Source: Paraspadella gotoi (taxonomy: Eukaryota; Chaetognatha). From it: a stretch of 64,000 bases of DNA. The DNA lies in assembly GCA_051294375.1 (NCBI GenBank), contig CM119264.1, positions 4,365,392-4,429,391 of the forward strand, read 5' to 3'. Positions 46,823 through 59,960 of the stretch are shown in pieces (positions within the stretch are counted from its first letter, which is position 1; the number at the start of each line of letters is the position of its first letter). Under the pieces are notes generated by a model. The model made no database searches. It had not been told where the DNA came from and was given only the letters and a program-made list of their open reading frames with translations. The position numbers and the translations under genes are program-made.

Positions 46823-49800
46823 GGAACCACCAGAATTTTTTTCTTTTCGTAAACAAAGGCCTGTAGGGTGAAAAACTATTTGTGGTAAACATTTGTTTTA
46901 TTTACTACTATTGGCAAATTTAATTTTTCCCTTTTCTGGAAACAAATAGTTTAAAATAGCTTAACGATTTCGCAGGAAAAATTGGATTTTTGGGCCTTTA
47001 CGTGCAGTTTGAAAGAACTTATTGAACCGGAAGGGAATTAACGAGTTGGAAAGTTTTAGGACCACAAATATTCCCACTAAAAAAAATTGTTCAAAAAAGC
47101 TAGTCCGAGTTTAAACTAAAACTTTCTAAAGGGGGAGGGGCATTCTCTTCTTTATTTCATTTTTCCTTTTCATGTCGAGGGGGAGAAATATCAGAGAATT
47201 TAAATAATTCCCAGCAAAAGAAATGGGGTAATCTGGAACAAGTAAAACTTACTGGCGGGCCGCATCAGCGCAAGACGGAGGAAAGCTGCTGGCACTCCGG
47301 GAAGGGTTGTTGAAGCCCTTTTTACACATAGGATCGATCGAATGCCCTCTATTACCAAAATGGCAAATATTTACAGGGGAAAACAATTTACAAAAAAAAC
47401 TGTCCCAGGCAAAAAAAATCTAACCTGAGGTATTTATTTGGAACACCGGATTTGGACTGGGACGGTATAAAGATTTTCCCCACGGAAAGGGCTTCCAACC
47501 CGGCCATAAGGCGATTCCCGGCTGTTTTTTCCCGAGGGATCAAGCCTCCTCTTGACGAAACATAAGTCGTTTTTTTTTAAAGTTAAAGCCGCCCGGTTTT
47601 TGGGGCCGGACGGGGCGGGGACGGATCGAGTAAAAGCGGAAAATTTCGTTTTCGTTATAGCATTTTGGTTTTCGGGTTGGGAGTTTTTTGGGGACGGAGG
47701 GTCGAAGTAAAAGGTCAATTTTCTCCTGGAAAGTTACGATGATGATGGAGCGGTGGGGGTCTCTTTGAGGCAAAGGCCCTGGCGGGGCCCAAACCGTTTC
47801 GTGAGGGATTCGGTTTTAGTGTTGGAAAGGGCGATTATGGTTTTTGTGTGTTTGGAGTTGTAGTTTGTTTTGTGGATCAAAACGATGAAGACCGCGGAGG
47901 GGACCGTTCCCGGCGGGAAAAAGAATCTTTTGAAAGGGCGAGGGAGGGGGATAAGGTCTTGTCCCTTCGTTAAGGAATTTCCACCGAAGCGGGGTAGGAA
48001 CGAGGACGGACGGAGATCGGGAAGGCGGAGGAGAAAAGGCTCCCGGTGGGACGTGTTAAGCGGGACATTGGCCGGGGTACGGGGGTAGGCCGGAAAAAGG
48101 GGCGGAAGGGGGGGCGGGAGCGAGGGGAAACCGAAGGGGGAATGGCCGGATCCGGATCGGCAAGGGCGGGGTTTGCGGAAAGGAAGGTTAGCTTCGGGAA
48201 AAACCGGCCGATTTTGCCAGGGGACCGGTTTTCCGTAGGGGTAACTCCCCGCCGGGCGACTTTGCGTTGGTCTCTTTTTCAAGGGAGTTTCGGGAAAAAG
48301 GGGGTTTGCTGGCCGTTTTGCCCGCACCGGCCCGGCCGGTTGGGAGGGGCTGAACGTCTTTCGGGGCTGGTGGACACCGTCTTGCTGGGCTGGAACCGAG
48401 GAACCCGTTGGACTTTCCAACGCTCCCGCCAGGGAGTCCGGAACGGGGCTAGAGTTCTCGAAATAACTTGATAAGGATTCCGGCGATTTTTTAATGAACC
48501 CTCGGGGCGAACAAAGGCGGTGGACTGTTCATGTTTGACTTAAACGAGGGGCGGGGATAAAAATTAAAAGGGGGACGCGGCCGCGCTCGGAAAGGGGACC
48601 CACCAGGCCGAAATTATAATAAGTAGTAAAAATATAAAAAATATTTAATCCTCCCGTCGGAATTCAGAAGAAATGATTCTTTTGGTTTTATTAAATTCCT
48701 AAGAAGGTTAAAATATACAAACGGGTTTTACTTTGGGAGTTTTACCAAAAAATAAGGCCGGCGCGGAGAGAAAAAAAAAAAATTTTGGAACGAATTACTG
48801 GTCTTTTTCGATTGATTTTGTGTTTGTTTTTTCTCGCTGCAGTCGCAAGAAAAACTAAAAAAATTTCCCTTTCTTCTTTCGCAGGAAAACGAGGGAGGGA
48901 GAGGGGGGACCAGAGTTTGCGCGGGTTGGGGCGACCGGAGAGGAAAAAGCGGCCGCTTTTACTGGTTCGGGAACGATCCCGAGGGCTGAACTCCCAACCT
49001 TCGCGTCGGCAATCGTTCCTCTTTAAAACTCGTCGTCCCGCTTTCTTTAATTTCGGTCGGTTTCGTCAACTTTCTCGCCTCTCTCCGCTCGGTGTATTTC
49101 GAATCGTTTAAAATAATAAAAAAAAAAAGCAAACGTTACCTTTTCTCGCTCTGTTTCTCCACCTCTGCGCTGTTCCCTTTCGCGTTTTTTCGTTTCTCTT
49201 TCCTCCGGCAAATTGGAGAGAGGAAAGAGAAAACGGCAAGCAGGCGGTTTCAACGGGGAAACAGGGGGAAACTTATCTTCCTCCCAAGGCTGCCGCTTTT
49301 TTCCTGGGAGGTGACGTTTAAGAATAACCCCGGGCTGCGGGGGAGGATTCGACGGAATCGGCGGAAGCGAATTTTGGTCGGGAAAAAGGAGAGCGAAATT
49401 ACCGCCGTGTCCATCCCAACTTGGAGAATAAAAAAATAGGAACCGCCGATTTGGGCCGGAAGGAGGACGGAAAGGGAGAGGAGGAGAAAGAAGTTCGGCG
49501 CGACCAGGACCAGAGGAGAGAGAGAAGAAAAAATTATTGCGTTTGGGTGCGTTTATGCCGCACGCTTGTTGTGTTGTTTTTGCGTTGCCGTTTGTGGCCG
49601 ATCTGGAGGGTTTTATTCCTTCGCCGCCTTTTGCTCTGGAATTTCGAAAAAGAGGAAAAAAAAAAATTAATCGATTTTTTAAATTTTAGGACGCCGCGCT
49701 CGAAGATTGAGAGAGAGGGGAGAATTAGAGAGAAAGAAGAGCATAATCAGTAAAAAGGAAAATAAAAACGAAAAATTTAACCTCAAAAAACACGGAATTC

Positions 49801-52800
49801 AAAAAATTCCGGGAAAAATTGTGAATTTGAAAGAAGGAGGAAGAAAGGGAGGGAAAGCAGAGGACGACCAGTGTTTATCATTTCCCATTTTACCCAAAAT
49901 TAAAAAGGGGGGAAGTGGGCAAAATGGGAGCGGCCCGTTGGAATAATCGGAAGGAAAAGGTGGGTAGGAGTGTGGCAGGGTCCGTTTTTTTTTAAATTAT
50001 TGATGACCACGAAAAACCGGGAGTCGGATGGATTTCGGCTGGCAAGGAGATTGAGCAAAAAAGGCATAATTTAATCCCAGCAATGGAGAAAAAACTAAAA
50101 ATTAAAATTGAAACGAAATTCAAAAACTCCACCCAATAAGTCATTTCAAGTGGGATGAATATATAATTAATTTAAAAACATAACAGAGGCGGAATATCCT
50201 TGGAATCCGCCCCGTCCAAGGGCAAGGCAAGCACGATGAGGAAATTTCGGGGCGGGGCGTCGCCCTATATTCCGGAGGTGGGACGCCCAGCAAGCAGGGC
50301 AAGCAGGTTTTTTTCGTGCAAATGCAAATGGCGATTTATTAAGTTTAGCGCCGCTGGCGAGAACCTATTCACCAACTTAGCACGGGGTCCGATATTAAAG
50401 AAGGTTATTGCATTTGGTTTAAAAGAAAAAATTGTTTACGATTATTTATCATGAAAAAAAAAATTATTTACTTCCCCAAAAGTTGTAAAAAAAATTAAAC
50501 CCGATGCTTTGGGATGGACAGTATTGTTTGATTGAACATTTTGATTTTTCAGGAAACATACTTCTTTGGGAAAAAGGGAATTTAATCGGGGGATTTTAAT
50601 TAAACATTAAAAATTGGAAGTTTCCAAAAACCCAATTTCCTTTAAGGGGGGAAAGGCAACGGATTTTGTTTTCATTTGTTGGTTGACTTGATTTAAAATT
50701 AAATCTAAACCCAAATTTGTTCTTTATCTTTTTTAATGAATTTAGTTCTTTAAAAACATTTTAAATGTTAAAAAACGGTATTTTTTGTTTTCGGCGGCAT
50801 TACTTTTTGAACGTTTAAATTTTACAACCGTATTTAAGGGGACCTAGATGTTTTTTATTTTTTAATTTTTTTACTGTTTTTGGTTTTATAGGGGGAACCA
50901 TTTTCTTATTCTTGAACGTTCTTGGGAACCGTTATTTCCAACAAAACAGGTTTTCTTTATTTTTAACTTAGGGTTTTTGAACATTTTTATTGTTTGTTAG
51001 TGTTCTTTGTTTTTTTAAAAAATAAAAAAAAAAAAAACGGCTTCATTCTGAAAAAGGCATCGGGAGGGGCAGAAAGGGGGAAAACGAGTTAAATAGTAAA
51101 TGATGCTTAGTTAGCAGATATTGAATTTACGGAAAATGCCAAAAGAAAAAGTGGAACAAAATTTTTTTCAGGGCGTTAATGGCAAACCCAATCCAAGGGG
51201 AAATTTCTGTTTATTTGTTTCCTTTGGGGAAAAACAAGTTTATAATCACAGCGAAAAAACGAACGGAAGGGCAGGGAATTTGAAAACCGATCAGGAAAAA
51301 AAAAAAATTTTGTTTTGTTTTTTAATTCTTCGGATGTTACTGAAATAATAGATTACATTTTTTAATTGAATTATTTGGAATTTTTTTTGGATATTTGAAA
51401 AAACCCATAAACATAATTGGGAATTATTTTGAAATAATTGAATATGTTTAAAAAATCGTAAAAAAGGGGTTGCCCAGAGAGGGTTGGTTTCTTTTTATTA
51501 CTGGAGAAATTTCGCGCAATCTTGAAAGGGCCGAGCTAAGGAAGTTCGATTAATTTAGCAAAAACAAAAATTTACCTTAGTGTTTAATTCATTAATTGAG
51601 GAAGAGGCTTCCTCTTTCTTCACTAATAAAAAATTATCATATACTTATTAAAACATTGAAATAGAAAAAAAAAATTTAAAAAAACTTTTGCAGTTAATCT
51701 AAAGGTAAATAAAACCCCAATCTTCATATAAACTCAAAATATATTTACTGTTTCCCCCATATTTCAAGAAACTAGGATTTTGATTCCGTTTTGTTTATTT
51801 CAAAACATTTTTAAAAATTTCATTAATATTTTAGGAAGATAATTTTTTTTTAAAATGGGAAGGGGAACAATGTTTTTGGTCTATTTTTTTAAAAACCCCA
51901 TACGGGCATTAGTGCAGTCTGTTTTAAATGGGTCCCAATCTTAAAAAGGGAAAACGGCCAAAAAAAAAAAAAAAGAAACCACCATGTTATTTTTTAAAAT
52001 ACATAGGTTTTTATGTTTTTCTTATATTCTTAGTGTTTTCTTTTTGCGCCCTCCAATGTATTGATTTTTTTATTTTCTTATTTTAAAAAAATTTAAAAGT
52101 ATTAAGTACAAAAACCTTATATTGGCGTGGTTTCCGGTAACGTTTACGTCCCGGAGTAATTTGAAGGGCCGCTTGGATTGGGCGGGCCGTTGGTGGAATA
52201 AGTTGTTAGCTGGAACCGGTATTCGGTTTTTTACAAAAGCAGTGTTCCTGGTGAGGGAATGGTATTTATCCCTGGGTGGGAAGTGACCGGTTTGTTGGAA
52301 TTTCTTGAAAAGGAACATTTTTTGAAGCAAAAATTTAAATAAATTGAAAAAAACCCAATATAATTTAAAGAAAATGAAACATGACTGGCAAAAACCAATT
52401 TCAAGCAAACAATCCCTTTCAGGGTTACATTCGCCAGGGATTACGGGGTGAAATTAGCGGATTCACAAACTATTTTGGGTTAGGGGAAGGGGGACCAAGC
52501 GGCGCTTTACCCATCAACATTTTGGGAATAGTTACAACCAAATAAGGTTATTATTCTCTTAAAATTAATTTGGGCGATTTCCTTTTTCAAAAAAACGTTT
52601 ACTTTTTAAAGAGGAACTAAACTTTAAATGGGTCGCACTTAGTAAGCCATTTAAAGGCGAGGGTTGGAAAAAATTCTTTTAAAATTTTAGCTTGAATAAA
52701 AAATTCCTAAAAGTAAAAAACAACAGTTCAATCTGAAAACCTTAACTGAAGTAAACAAAAATTTTTTTAATTATTTTAAATCCAATTTTACGCATTAAAA

Positions 52801-55690
52801 ATATATTTATAACATTAGTACTTTTTACAAAGGTTAATTTTTTTTAAAAGATTTTTAAACAAGATTTGGTTTCCTCGTAAAAAGTTGATAAAAATAAAAC
52901 TTGAAAATTTATTTTCCATTTAGGAGGTTAAAAGGTCACAAAAAAAAATTTAAATAATATGAAGCTCCAAAAAAATATTAATTTTTTGGGGTTATGTAAA
53001 CATATTTTTTTACATTTTTTAACGCAACTTAATGAAAAAATTTTTAAAAAATTGCTTTATAATTTTTCTTTTAAAATATTCAATCTGTAAGGATTTCTTT
53101 TTTGTTCAAACTTTTTGAAAGGGAATTCAAAAAAAAATACCAAAAAAACTAGAACTAATAGAAAAAAATCTATTTTTGAAATGATTATTATTTATTTTTT
53201 AAGGGATAGCCACTTATTTACCAAATACAAAAAAATTTAAAAAAAAAAATTTTAAGGGGATTTAAGGGGGTTAACCGGCATAAGGTTATTCATTTTTAAC
53301 CTTAAGTAGGTTGTATTTTACAAAAACATTTTTTCTTGCAAAACCAAATGGCGGTTAAAAAAATAGGTCTAAAAACCCAAATAAATTGGTTTATTTTTTA
53401 AGGGCGTGGCCAGTAATTTATTTCTTATTCAAATTTGAAGTTAGATTTTTGGCGAATAATTAATTTTTCTTTTCTTATAAAGTATTTTAATTTGGAAAAA
53501 CTTTGTTCAATTAGTGAAAGTACCAGTATTTTAAAACATTAAGGTATTAAAAAGAAATTCAATGCATTACAGTTGTTTAAAAAAAATAATTTTGTTGACC
53601 CAAAATTTTTAAAACTGTTGGAAAAATGGATAAAAAACGAAGGAAAAATTCTTTCAGTTTTTGCCCTCATTAAACTAATGAAAAACCCATTTCAAAAATT
53701 ACGAATTGGAAAAAAAAAAGAATTTTATTATTAAGTAAAAAATAGGTTTACCAAATAAACTTATTTTTTTGGCAAAAAACCCCGTTTGTGATTTTATTTA
53801 AATCTTTTAAAATGTACAAAATTTCAAAAATTAATTAGTTTTAATTTAATTTTTAATTAATGAGAGAAAGTGGAAGACGGATTTTCATTATTTTGAATTT
53901 TTAACCTTACATTTAGAGTCCAATTTTTTTAAAAACTCTAATAGCCCATTAAGCCGATTGAAAATTTAAAAATGGGGGCTTAGTATACAGCGGATAAAAA
54001 TTAAATCTATTTCATGAGGCATAGATTAAAAGTTTATTAAAATATTTTTTTGTCCAAAATTATTTCTTTTCTGGAGGGTTTACTAGCCAATTAAAAAATT
54101 TTATTTTATTATTAATTATATTAAAAAAAATAATTTTTTTTTTTGAAAATATTAAAAAATTTTTTTGATGGAATTTCTGATGGGGGGCATCAAAAGTTAA
54201 AAACGGAGGGAAATTTTTTATTTACAAGCCTTTTAAAAATTTTTACGTTTTTTCTCAATAAAAAATTCAAAAAACTTGATTAAAAAATTATTTCAAAGAT
54301 GATAACGATTTTTATGGTTTTTTTCTTATTTTGGACTGTGGGAAGGAAAAATAATTTTAAAAAAATATATACTTTGTGGAGGAACCACATTTTAGGAGTT
54401 ATTCTGAATCTGGTTTATTAAAAATTAAAAAAAAATTTGTTGGCTTTCCATATATTAAATAAAGAAAAAAAAATAATTTATTAGGCATTAAAAAAGCCTA
54501 TATAAGGATTGGCCAGAAGTAAAAAAAATGTATTAAATTTTTGTTTGGAAGCTTTTAATAAGGGATCAAAAACAAAAGTATTCAATGTTTCAATTTAGTT
54601 TCTGAAAAGCCCTTGCCAAATAGATAAAATAATGAAAAGAGAAAACCCAACTATAAGTAATTTAATAATTTATTAAGGACAGTGGAACAGGAGGCAAGGG
54701 TTTAGGTTTATAATTTAAAATTGTTGATGAGGCCATTTTTTGGTAAATTTTTGTTTTGGCCGGAACCAAAGGTTTTTGAAAAAACCATTTAAAAAATTAT
54801 TTATTTTAAAAAAAAATTATTATTTCTTACTTTTAATATATCCTAAACCTAAAACCCTCCCCCACCCCTAAACCCCCCTAAAACCAAGCGAAAATTAAAC
54901 CCCTATGGCAATTTAAATAAAATTCAAAAAACCCAATTATTTCGAACATAGAATTTTTAACAACTAAAAAACACGTTTAACAAAAAATTTTATTCTAGAT
55001 TTTTTCTTTTTAACAAAAAAATTAAAAATAAAACGTACGGTAAAAAAAAAAAGTAATTAATTTTAAATTAAAAACTTGTTATGAAATTTGGATACAAAAC
55101 TATATAATTTAATCCTTGTGGGGCGGTTATATTTTCACCACCGCCTTTCATTTAAAAATAAATGAAGCTATTTTGCCCTGACTTTGGAGGGTTTTAAGGG
55201 CCCTCGTTTTGATAATTTTTACTAACTATACCTTTTTTATCAAACTTTGACAAAAAAAAATGTTATAAAAAAAAAATTAATAAAATAATAAAAAAAAATA
55301 GGATTATATACTGGCGCAATACTAAAAATAAGTGGACGAGATGGAAAAAAACATAAGTTATGGGGAAATTAAAAGGCACCGACGATGGTAAATGCTAAAA
55401 GTTGGTTACGGGGTCGGGGCGAATAGTAAATTACCCGAATTTAAATAAAAAACTTTTTAAAAAAATTTTACTCAAAAAGTTTAAAAAAAAAATAAAGATT
55501 AAAATTTAGTTAGGACTACACAAAAAATAGTTTTTAGGTCTAAAAAACTAGCTATCATTTTTTGATAAAATCAACTACCGGTTTGCAAAATGGCAGCTTT
55601 GTTCAATTTCAAATGGTTTTCATGTTATTATGGGGGAAATTTTGAAAATATTTCACTGTTTAAAACTCTTAAGAGGTTAGAAAATCTAAT
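46823..55690. other. 8.9-kb stretch of homopolymer-rich, probably unpolished sequence
   Basis: Runs of three to nine identical bases are everywhere and the usual microsatellites are absent. From 47,250 to 49,700 it is GC-rich (CCGG, GGGG) with long but featureless frames on both strands. From 50,460 it is AT-rich, and between 52,410 and 55,780 no frame reaches 60 codons. Fragments resembling the intron-2 foldback (about 52,860) and the neighbouring minus-strand segment (about 55,150) can be traced. I see no complete gene. Confidence 0.55.
52116..52303 (-). CDS. Exon-like island, unidentified
   Basis: On the minus strand an acceptor (CTTTTCAAG) precedes a 62-codon open frame (KFQQTGHFPPRDKYHS..., later RPFKLLRDVNVTGNHANI) that ends in AG|GTTTTT, a usable donor. 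GC content is clearly higher than in the AT-rich flanks on both sides, and the boundaries coincide with the splice sites. I do not recognise the protein. The surrounding sequence may contain errors. Confidence 0.3.
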
Positions 55691-55790
55691 GTTTCCCAAA
55701 TAACAACCGTGCAACTCGTAGATCCCAACGAGGCAAAGCAAACAAACGATCGCAGTAAAAATCAGTTGATTGAACGAGCTAAATTCTCAC

Positions 55791-56074
55791 CTGTCCGGGT
55801 TCATCTTGAATTTTGACAATTGGGTCGAGGCGATCGCGGGCTGGAATCTAAGTTTGTCGCCGGCCTGTTTGGATCCCTGGGGCCATTGATCTTTTGAGGT
55901 TGAGCCCCGGGCGATGGCCGTCGGGGGGGCGTCGTAGCGTGAGGGGGAGGACATGTTGACCCCACTTTGGACTCCCTCGGGGGATGACGGCGACGGGCCA
56001 TTCCCGAAGAACCGGGCGTACCATGGCGGAACCTGAGGACGCGGTGCCGATTCCCGGCCGTCCCGGACCGTCAA
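55791..56074 (-). CDS. Candidate coding exon with consensus splice donor, unidentified
   Basis: The minus-strand frame is rich in Pro, Ser and charged residues (PPWYARFFGNGPSPS..., ending LSKFKMNPD) and stops being open exactly at CAG|GTGAGA (GT at 55,790-55,789), a textbook donor. Its upstream limit is unclear: no ATG precedes the frame, the nearest in-frame one being internal (NMSSPS), and acceptors CCGGCAG or GTCTAG lie at about 56,080-56,105. It probably belongs to a minus-strand gene whose other exons lie to the left, in the poorly assembled stretch. The function is unknown. Confidence 0.4.
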
Positions 56075-56228
56075 GAGTTCTGCCGGAGTGTGGGCGGGAC
56101 TAGACCGTGGGCGTTAAGTTTTCGGGCGTGCCGACCAGGGTCGGGGCTGGCCATGTCTCGGCGTCCAAACCGGCGCATGCGGGACGCGAGCGAGGAAGGG
56201 TCGATGCGGCGGCCGGGGATCGGAAGAC

Positions 56229-56357
56229 GGCGGCAAAATAGAGAGGTTCAAATCCCTCTACGACGCAGCGAGGGTAATCTTCTCTCTCTCCCCTCGGGTG
56301 AGTATGACCTCGCTGCGTCGGTGGGGAGGGGGATGGGACCTCTCTAATTTGGCCGCC
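56229..56357. repeat. Imperfect inverted repeat of about 48-bp arms
   Basis: Arms 56,229-56,274 and 56,307-56,357 share CGACGCAGCGAGG/CCTCGCTGCGTCG and GGCGGC...AGAGAGG, with mismatches between. The left arm also contains a B-box-like GGTTCAAATCC. Confidence 0.65.
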
Positions 56358-56499
56358 GTCTTCCCGATTTCGCCGCCGCCATTCGGGACCCCTTTCCCTT
56401 CCGCAATTCGTCGTCCGTCTGCGCCGGTGACGGCGGGGAAAGACATGGGGCAAAGCCCCGCCCTTGGGGGGACTCGCAAAACGCCGAAGCGTAACGTCA

Positions 56500-56715
56500 A
56501 CGGTAGTTCAAAAGCATTCGGCGTCTTTTACGGTTCGGGACCGGCGGATGGTTCTGGTGTCGTTGTCTGTTATCTAAATGACTCCCCTTGTCTACCCACC
56601 CGTAATTCGCGAGCAGTAAAAGCGCCGGACTTTTGTCGGGTTCAAAGATAAAAAGCTTCATTTTCGTCGCACAGACAGAGAGACAAGAGAGAGGAGAGAG
56701 AGAGAGGAGAGAAGA

Positions 56716-56746
<31 letters not shown>

Positions 56747-58122
56747 AGAGAGAGAAAGAAGAGGAGAGAGGAAAACAACTATTAAAAACATAAGGAACGA
56801 AATGATATAAGAAAAGAGAAAAAAAATTCTTCATCTCTCATTCATTATTCCGCCTCCGAAAAACTGGAGGGTCATTCCCTCGTAGAACGGGAGGTCGAAA
56901 AAAGGGCGGGGAAGGGAGGAGGGGAGGGGAGGGGTTAGGTTTAGTGATGGAGACACCTGGTAAATGGCCAGATGGCGACGAACGACGACGAGACGACGAC
57001 GACGACGAAGACGTTGGCGATGTTTTGCTCTTTCTTTTTTTTCTTTTTTTTCTTTTTTCCTCCCGCGTTATGAATTGATGAGTCGGAATACGGAGAAACG
57101 TCAACGCGTCGGGGACAAAGTGTGACATCTGCCTCGACGATGGTGGAAAGCAATTGACCCTGCAGGCGGTTGTTGTTGTCGTCGTTGTTGTCGTTGCTCC
57201 TCTTGTGGTTTCGTTAGTTATCGTTCGCTATTATTATTGTATTATTCGCTTGACGGGACGAAGCGACGGCTGTTTTCAGCAAAACGCTGCCATTGTTGCA
57301 AGGATGTCAATTGTGGCTGATGCAAGGAGTCATTGCAATTGCACGTGGTAAGCGACAGCTGGTTGATGTCGCCTCGAATGCAGGAAACCTATTTGCGTTG
57401 TTGTTGTCCCTGTCGTTGCCGCCCAAAATTGACGTCGTAAGATGCGGTGAGACAGTGAATCGATGAAGGAGGGTGGGGCAGTGAAAGTGACCGTGAAAGG
57501 AGGAACGCGTGATTGTGAGTTAACGAGAATGGGAGGGTGTTGAGGTGGAGGGGCAAGAGGGGCAAGGGGAGCAAAGGATGAGACAAATTTCGACTCATAA
57601 ATTTTTGAAAGTTGAATATATTTTCCCAACGGGTTCATTTTTTATGGAGGAAGGGAAAATCTGTTGAATTTTAGGAAGAAGGGATGAAAAGGAAATGTGA
57701 AGAAAAAAGGTAGAAAGAAAAGGGAAGAGATGAAAAAGTAATCTGTTTATATTAAAGATAAAAAGATATAAATTCGTACTAAGTTTTGACTTAAAAATAA
57801 AAAATGTACAATTATTTATTTTACTATAATGCACTAAGTTTTTTTAAAGTTTAAAAAGTTATATGGTATAGTTAAAGGTAGATGAAAGAAGATCGTGAAT
57901 TGATGTAAGCTGTGATTCTATCCGAGAAAGAAAAATAAAGAGGAAAAAAAGAGATGAATTAATGCGAAAGGAAAAAATATTAGGATTTGAAGGTGAGTTA
58001 ATTCAAGGATTAGAAGAGGAAAAAGGAAAGGAGGGGAAATATGAAGAGATTAGAGGAAAGGAGGATTAGAGAGGGGAGAAAGAGGAAAGGAGGGGAAATA
58101 TGAAGAGATTAGAGGAAAGGAG
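56500..58122. other. Microsatellite-bearing DNA without a supported gene
   Basis: (GA)n interrupted at 56,685-56,775, ACG triplets at 56,975-57,015, GTTGTC triplets at 57,168-57,200, and otherwise AT- and purine-rich DNA. A 59-bp tandem duplication starts at 58,025 and 58,084 (ggaaaggaggggaaatatg) and runs into the next gap. ORFs have no domain content. Confidence 0.5.
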
Positions 58123-58388
58123 NNNNNNNNNNNNNNNNNNNNNNNNNNNNNNNNNNNNNNNNNNNNNNNNNNNNNNNNNNNNNNNNNNNNNNNNNNNNNN
58201 NNNNNNNNNNNNNNNNNNNNNNNNNNNNNNNNNNNNNNNNNNNNNNNNNNNNNNNNNNNNNNNNNNNNNNNNNNNNNNNNNNNNNNNNNNNNNNNNNNNN
58301 NNNNNNNNNNNNNNNNNNNNNNNNNNNNNNNNNNNNNNNNNNNNNNNNNNNNNNNNNNNNNNNNNNNNNNNNNNNNNNNNNNNNNNNN
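58123..58388. other. Assembly gap, 266 N
   Basis: Entered from the 59-bp tandem repeat, so the gap probably covers more of it. Confidence 0.99.
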
Positions 58389-59345
58389 AAATAGGAAAGA
58401 TAAAATTATATGGAAAGAGAATTGGAAGATAAGAAGAAGGAAGGAAGGAGAAAAGTAGCGAAAACATATTGATTGTACCAATTTCATTAATAATAAAATG
58501 CAAAAATAAAGTGGAAAAACAATGAATGTAAAAGATGCGAAAAAAAGGTAAATAAAGGAAATATGATCGGATAGAAAAAGAAAAAGAGAAGTAGATTGAA
58601 TAAAAATAATAGAAAAGAATGCAGAAGATTGTAGAAAGAGAGAGAGACGAGAGAGAGAGGAACGAGAGAGAGAGTGGAGAAGAGAGAGGAGAGAAGGCAG
58701 AAGACGAGGAGAGAGAGACTTGCCAACGATTCGATGAGCCCGACGGTTAAGCATCGCTCAAGTCATTGTAGCAATTGTGTCATGTTACGTCTGTTGCGTC
58801 CTCCATGGAGTCGTCGTCTCGTCGTTCGTCGGTCGTCGTCGTCGTCGTCTGCTTCGTCGAGAAATAATTAACGGAGTTTTCGCAGCGAATCGAACGAACA
58901 GTTTTTCTCGTTCGTCTTTCTCTTCCTCTCTCTTTTCTTCTCTCTCTCTTCTTCTTTCATCTCTCTCTATCTTCTACTCTCTTCTCGGGTCTCCTCTCTC
59001 TCTCTCATCTCTCTCTATCCTTTCCTTCAGGGGAAGAACTTGCGTTTATTTTAGTTCTCTCGGAATCGCGTCGTCGTCGTCGTCATCGACGTCGTCCTTC
59101 TCGTTGTTGTCCTCCTCTTCCTCCCCGTTATAATCCCCTCTTCCTCCTCCTCCTCCTCCTCCTCCTCCTCCTCCTGCTCGAGAGCAAAGCTTCTCTCTTC
59201 TGGTTTAGTCGCCATTTCAGTCGCTCGAGTCTCGCGATGCATTTTTCCTCCTCTGGAGATCTCGTCCTCTCGTCGTTGTTGTTTTCGTCGTCGTTGTTGT
59301 TTGTTGCTATTGTTTTTGTCTTCCTCGTACGTAATTTTCTTCATT
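58389..59345. repeat. Purine-rich DNA, then CGT and (TCC)n microsatellites
   Basis: Purine-rich at 58,389-58,715, CGT triplets at 58,811-58,852, a CT-rich stretch at 58,910-59,030, CGT at 59,067-59,095 and (TCC)n at 59,141-59,175. Poly-Ser and poly-Glu frames are repeat-derived. No gene. Confidence 0.8.
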
Positions 59346-59549
59346 TACATCGTGAATACGTTTTCTACAAGCATCAACATTTTTTTTAAAAGCGTTCCTA
59401 TCATTCGTTTAAAAACAAAACCATTTTCGTGAATAATGAAATATTTTGGTTCGTTTCTCTAAATAAATAAAAAAACTGGTAAACTTGTTTTTTCATTAAA
59501 AGAAACGTTTTTGCTTCGGTTTCTTTACTTTATCCTTGGAAAAAAGAGT

Positions 59550-59960
59550 GAAAGGACTGAGAGAAGAGAAGAAAGAGAAGGGAAAAGAGAAAGAGAAGGA
59601 GAAAGAGAAAGAGAAAAAGAAGGAGAAAGAGAAATAGAAGGTGAAAGAGAAGAGAAGAAAAAGCAGAATAAAAAAGGGAGAAAGAAGGAAGAATTGAAAA
59701 GAGAAAAGAATAAAGAAAGAAATAAAGAGAAAAAAAAGAAAGATATAAAAAATTAATAAAAGAAAGAAAGAAAGAAAGAAAGAAAGAAAAGAAAAAAGAA
59801 AGAAGAGAAAGAAAGAAAGATAGAAATAAAAAAATAAATGAAAAAAGAAAAAAAGAAAAAAAAAAAGAAAAGAAAAAAGAAAAAGGAAAGAAAGAAAGAA
59901 AGAAAGAAAAGAAAAGAAAGGAGACAAGAAAAATAATAGAAAAACAAAAACAAACAAATG
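59550..59960. repeat. GAAA/GAGA purine tract
   Basis: About 400 bases almost without pyrimidines on the plus strand. Such mirror-repeat tracts can form triplexes. The 153-codon Phe/Ser/Leu frame on the minus strand is an artefact. Confidence 0.9.

Larger units (their letters stand above)
55790..56480. promoter_or_regulatory. CpG-rich island, possible divergent promoter
   Basis: High GC and frequent CpG in an AT-rich neighbourhood. The minus-strand exon candidate reads left out of it. On the plus strand a frame across 56,090-56,297 ends at CGG|GTGAGT (GT at 56,298), another textbook donor, and reads right. Two first exons pointing away from each other would make this a bidirectional promoter. 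Inference only. Confidence 0.3.

Noticed and set aside
47734-48420. 228-codon minus-strand ORF, Pro/Arg-rich
   Set aside because: It lies in G-rich noisy sequence where all frames stay open because stops are rare. There is a competing 141-codon frame on the other strand, and no motif, start context or splice site supports it.
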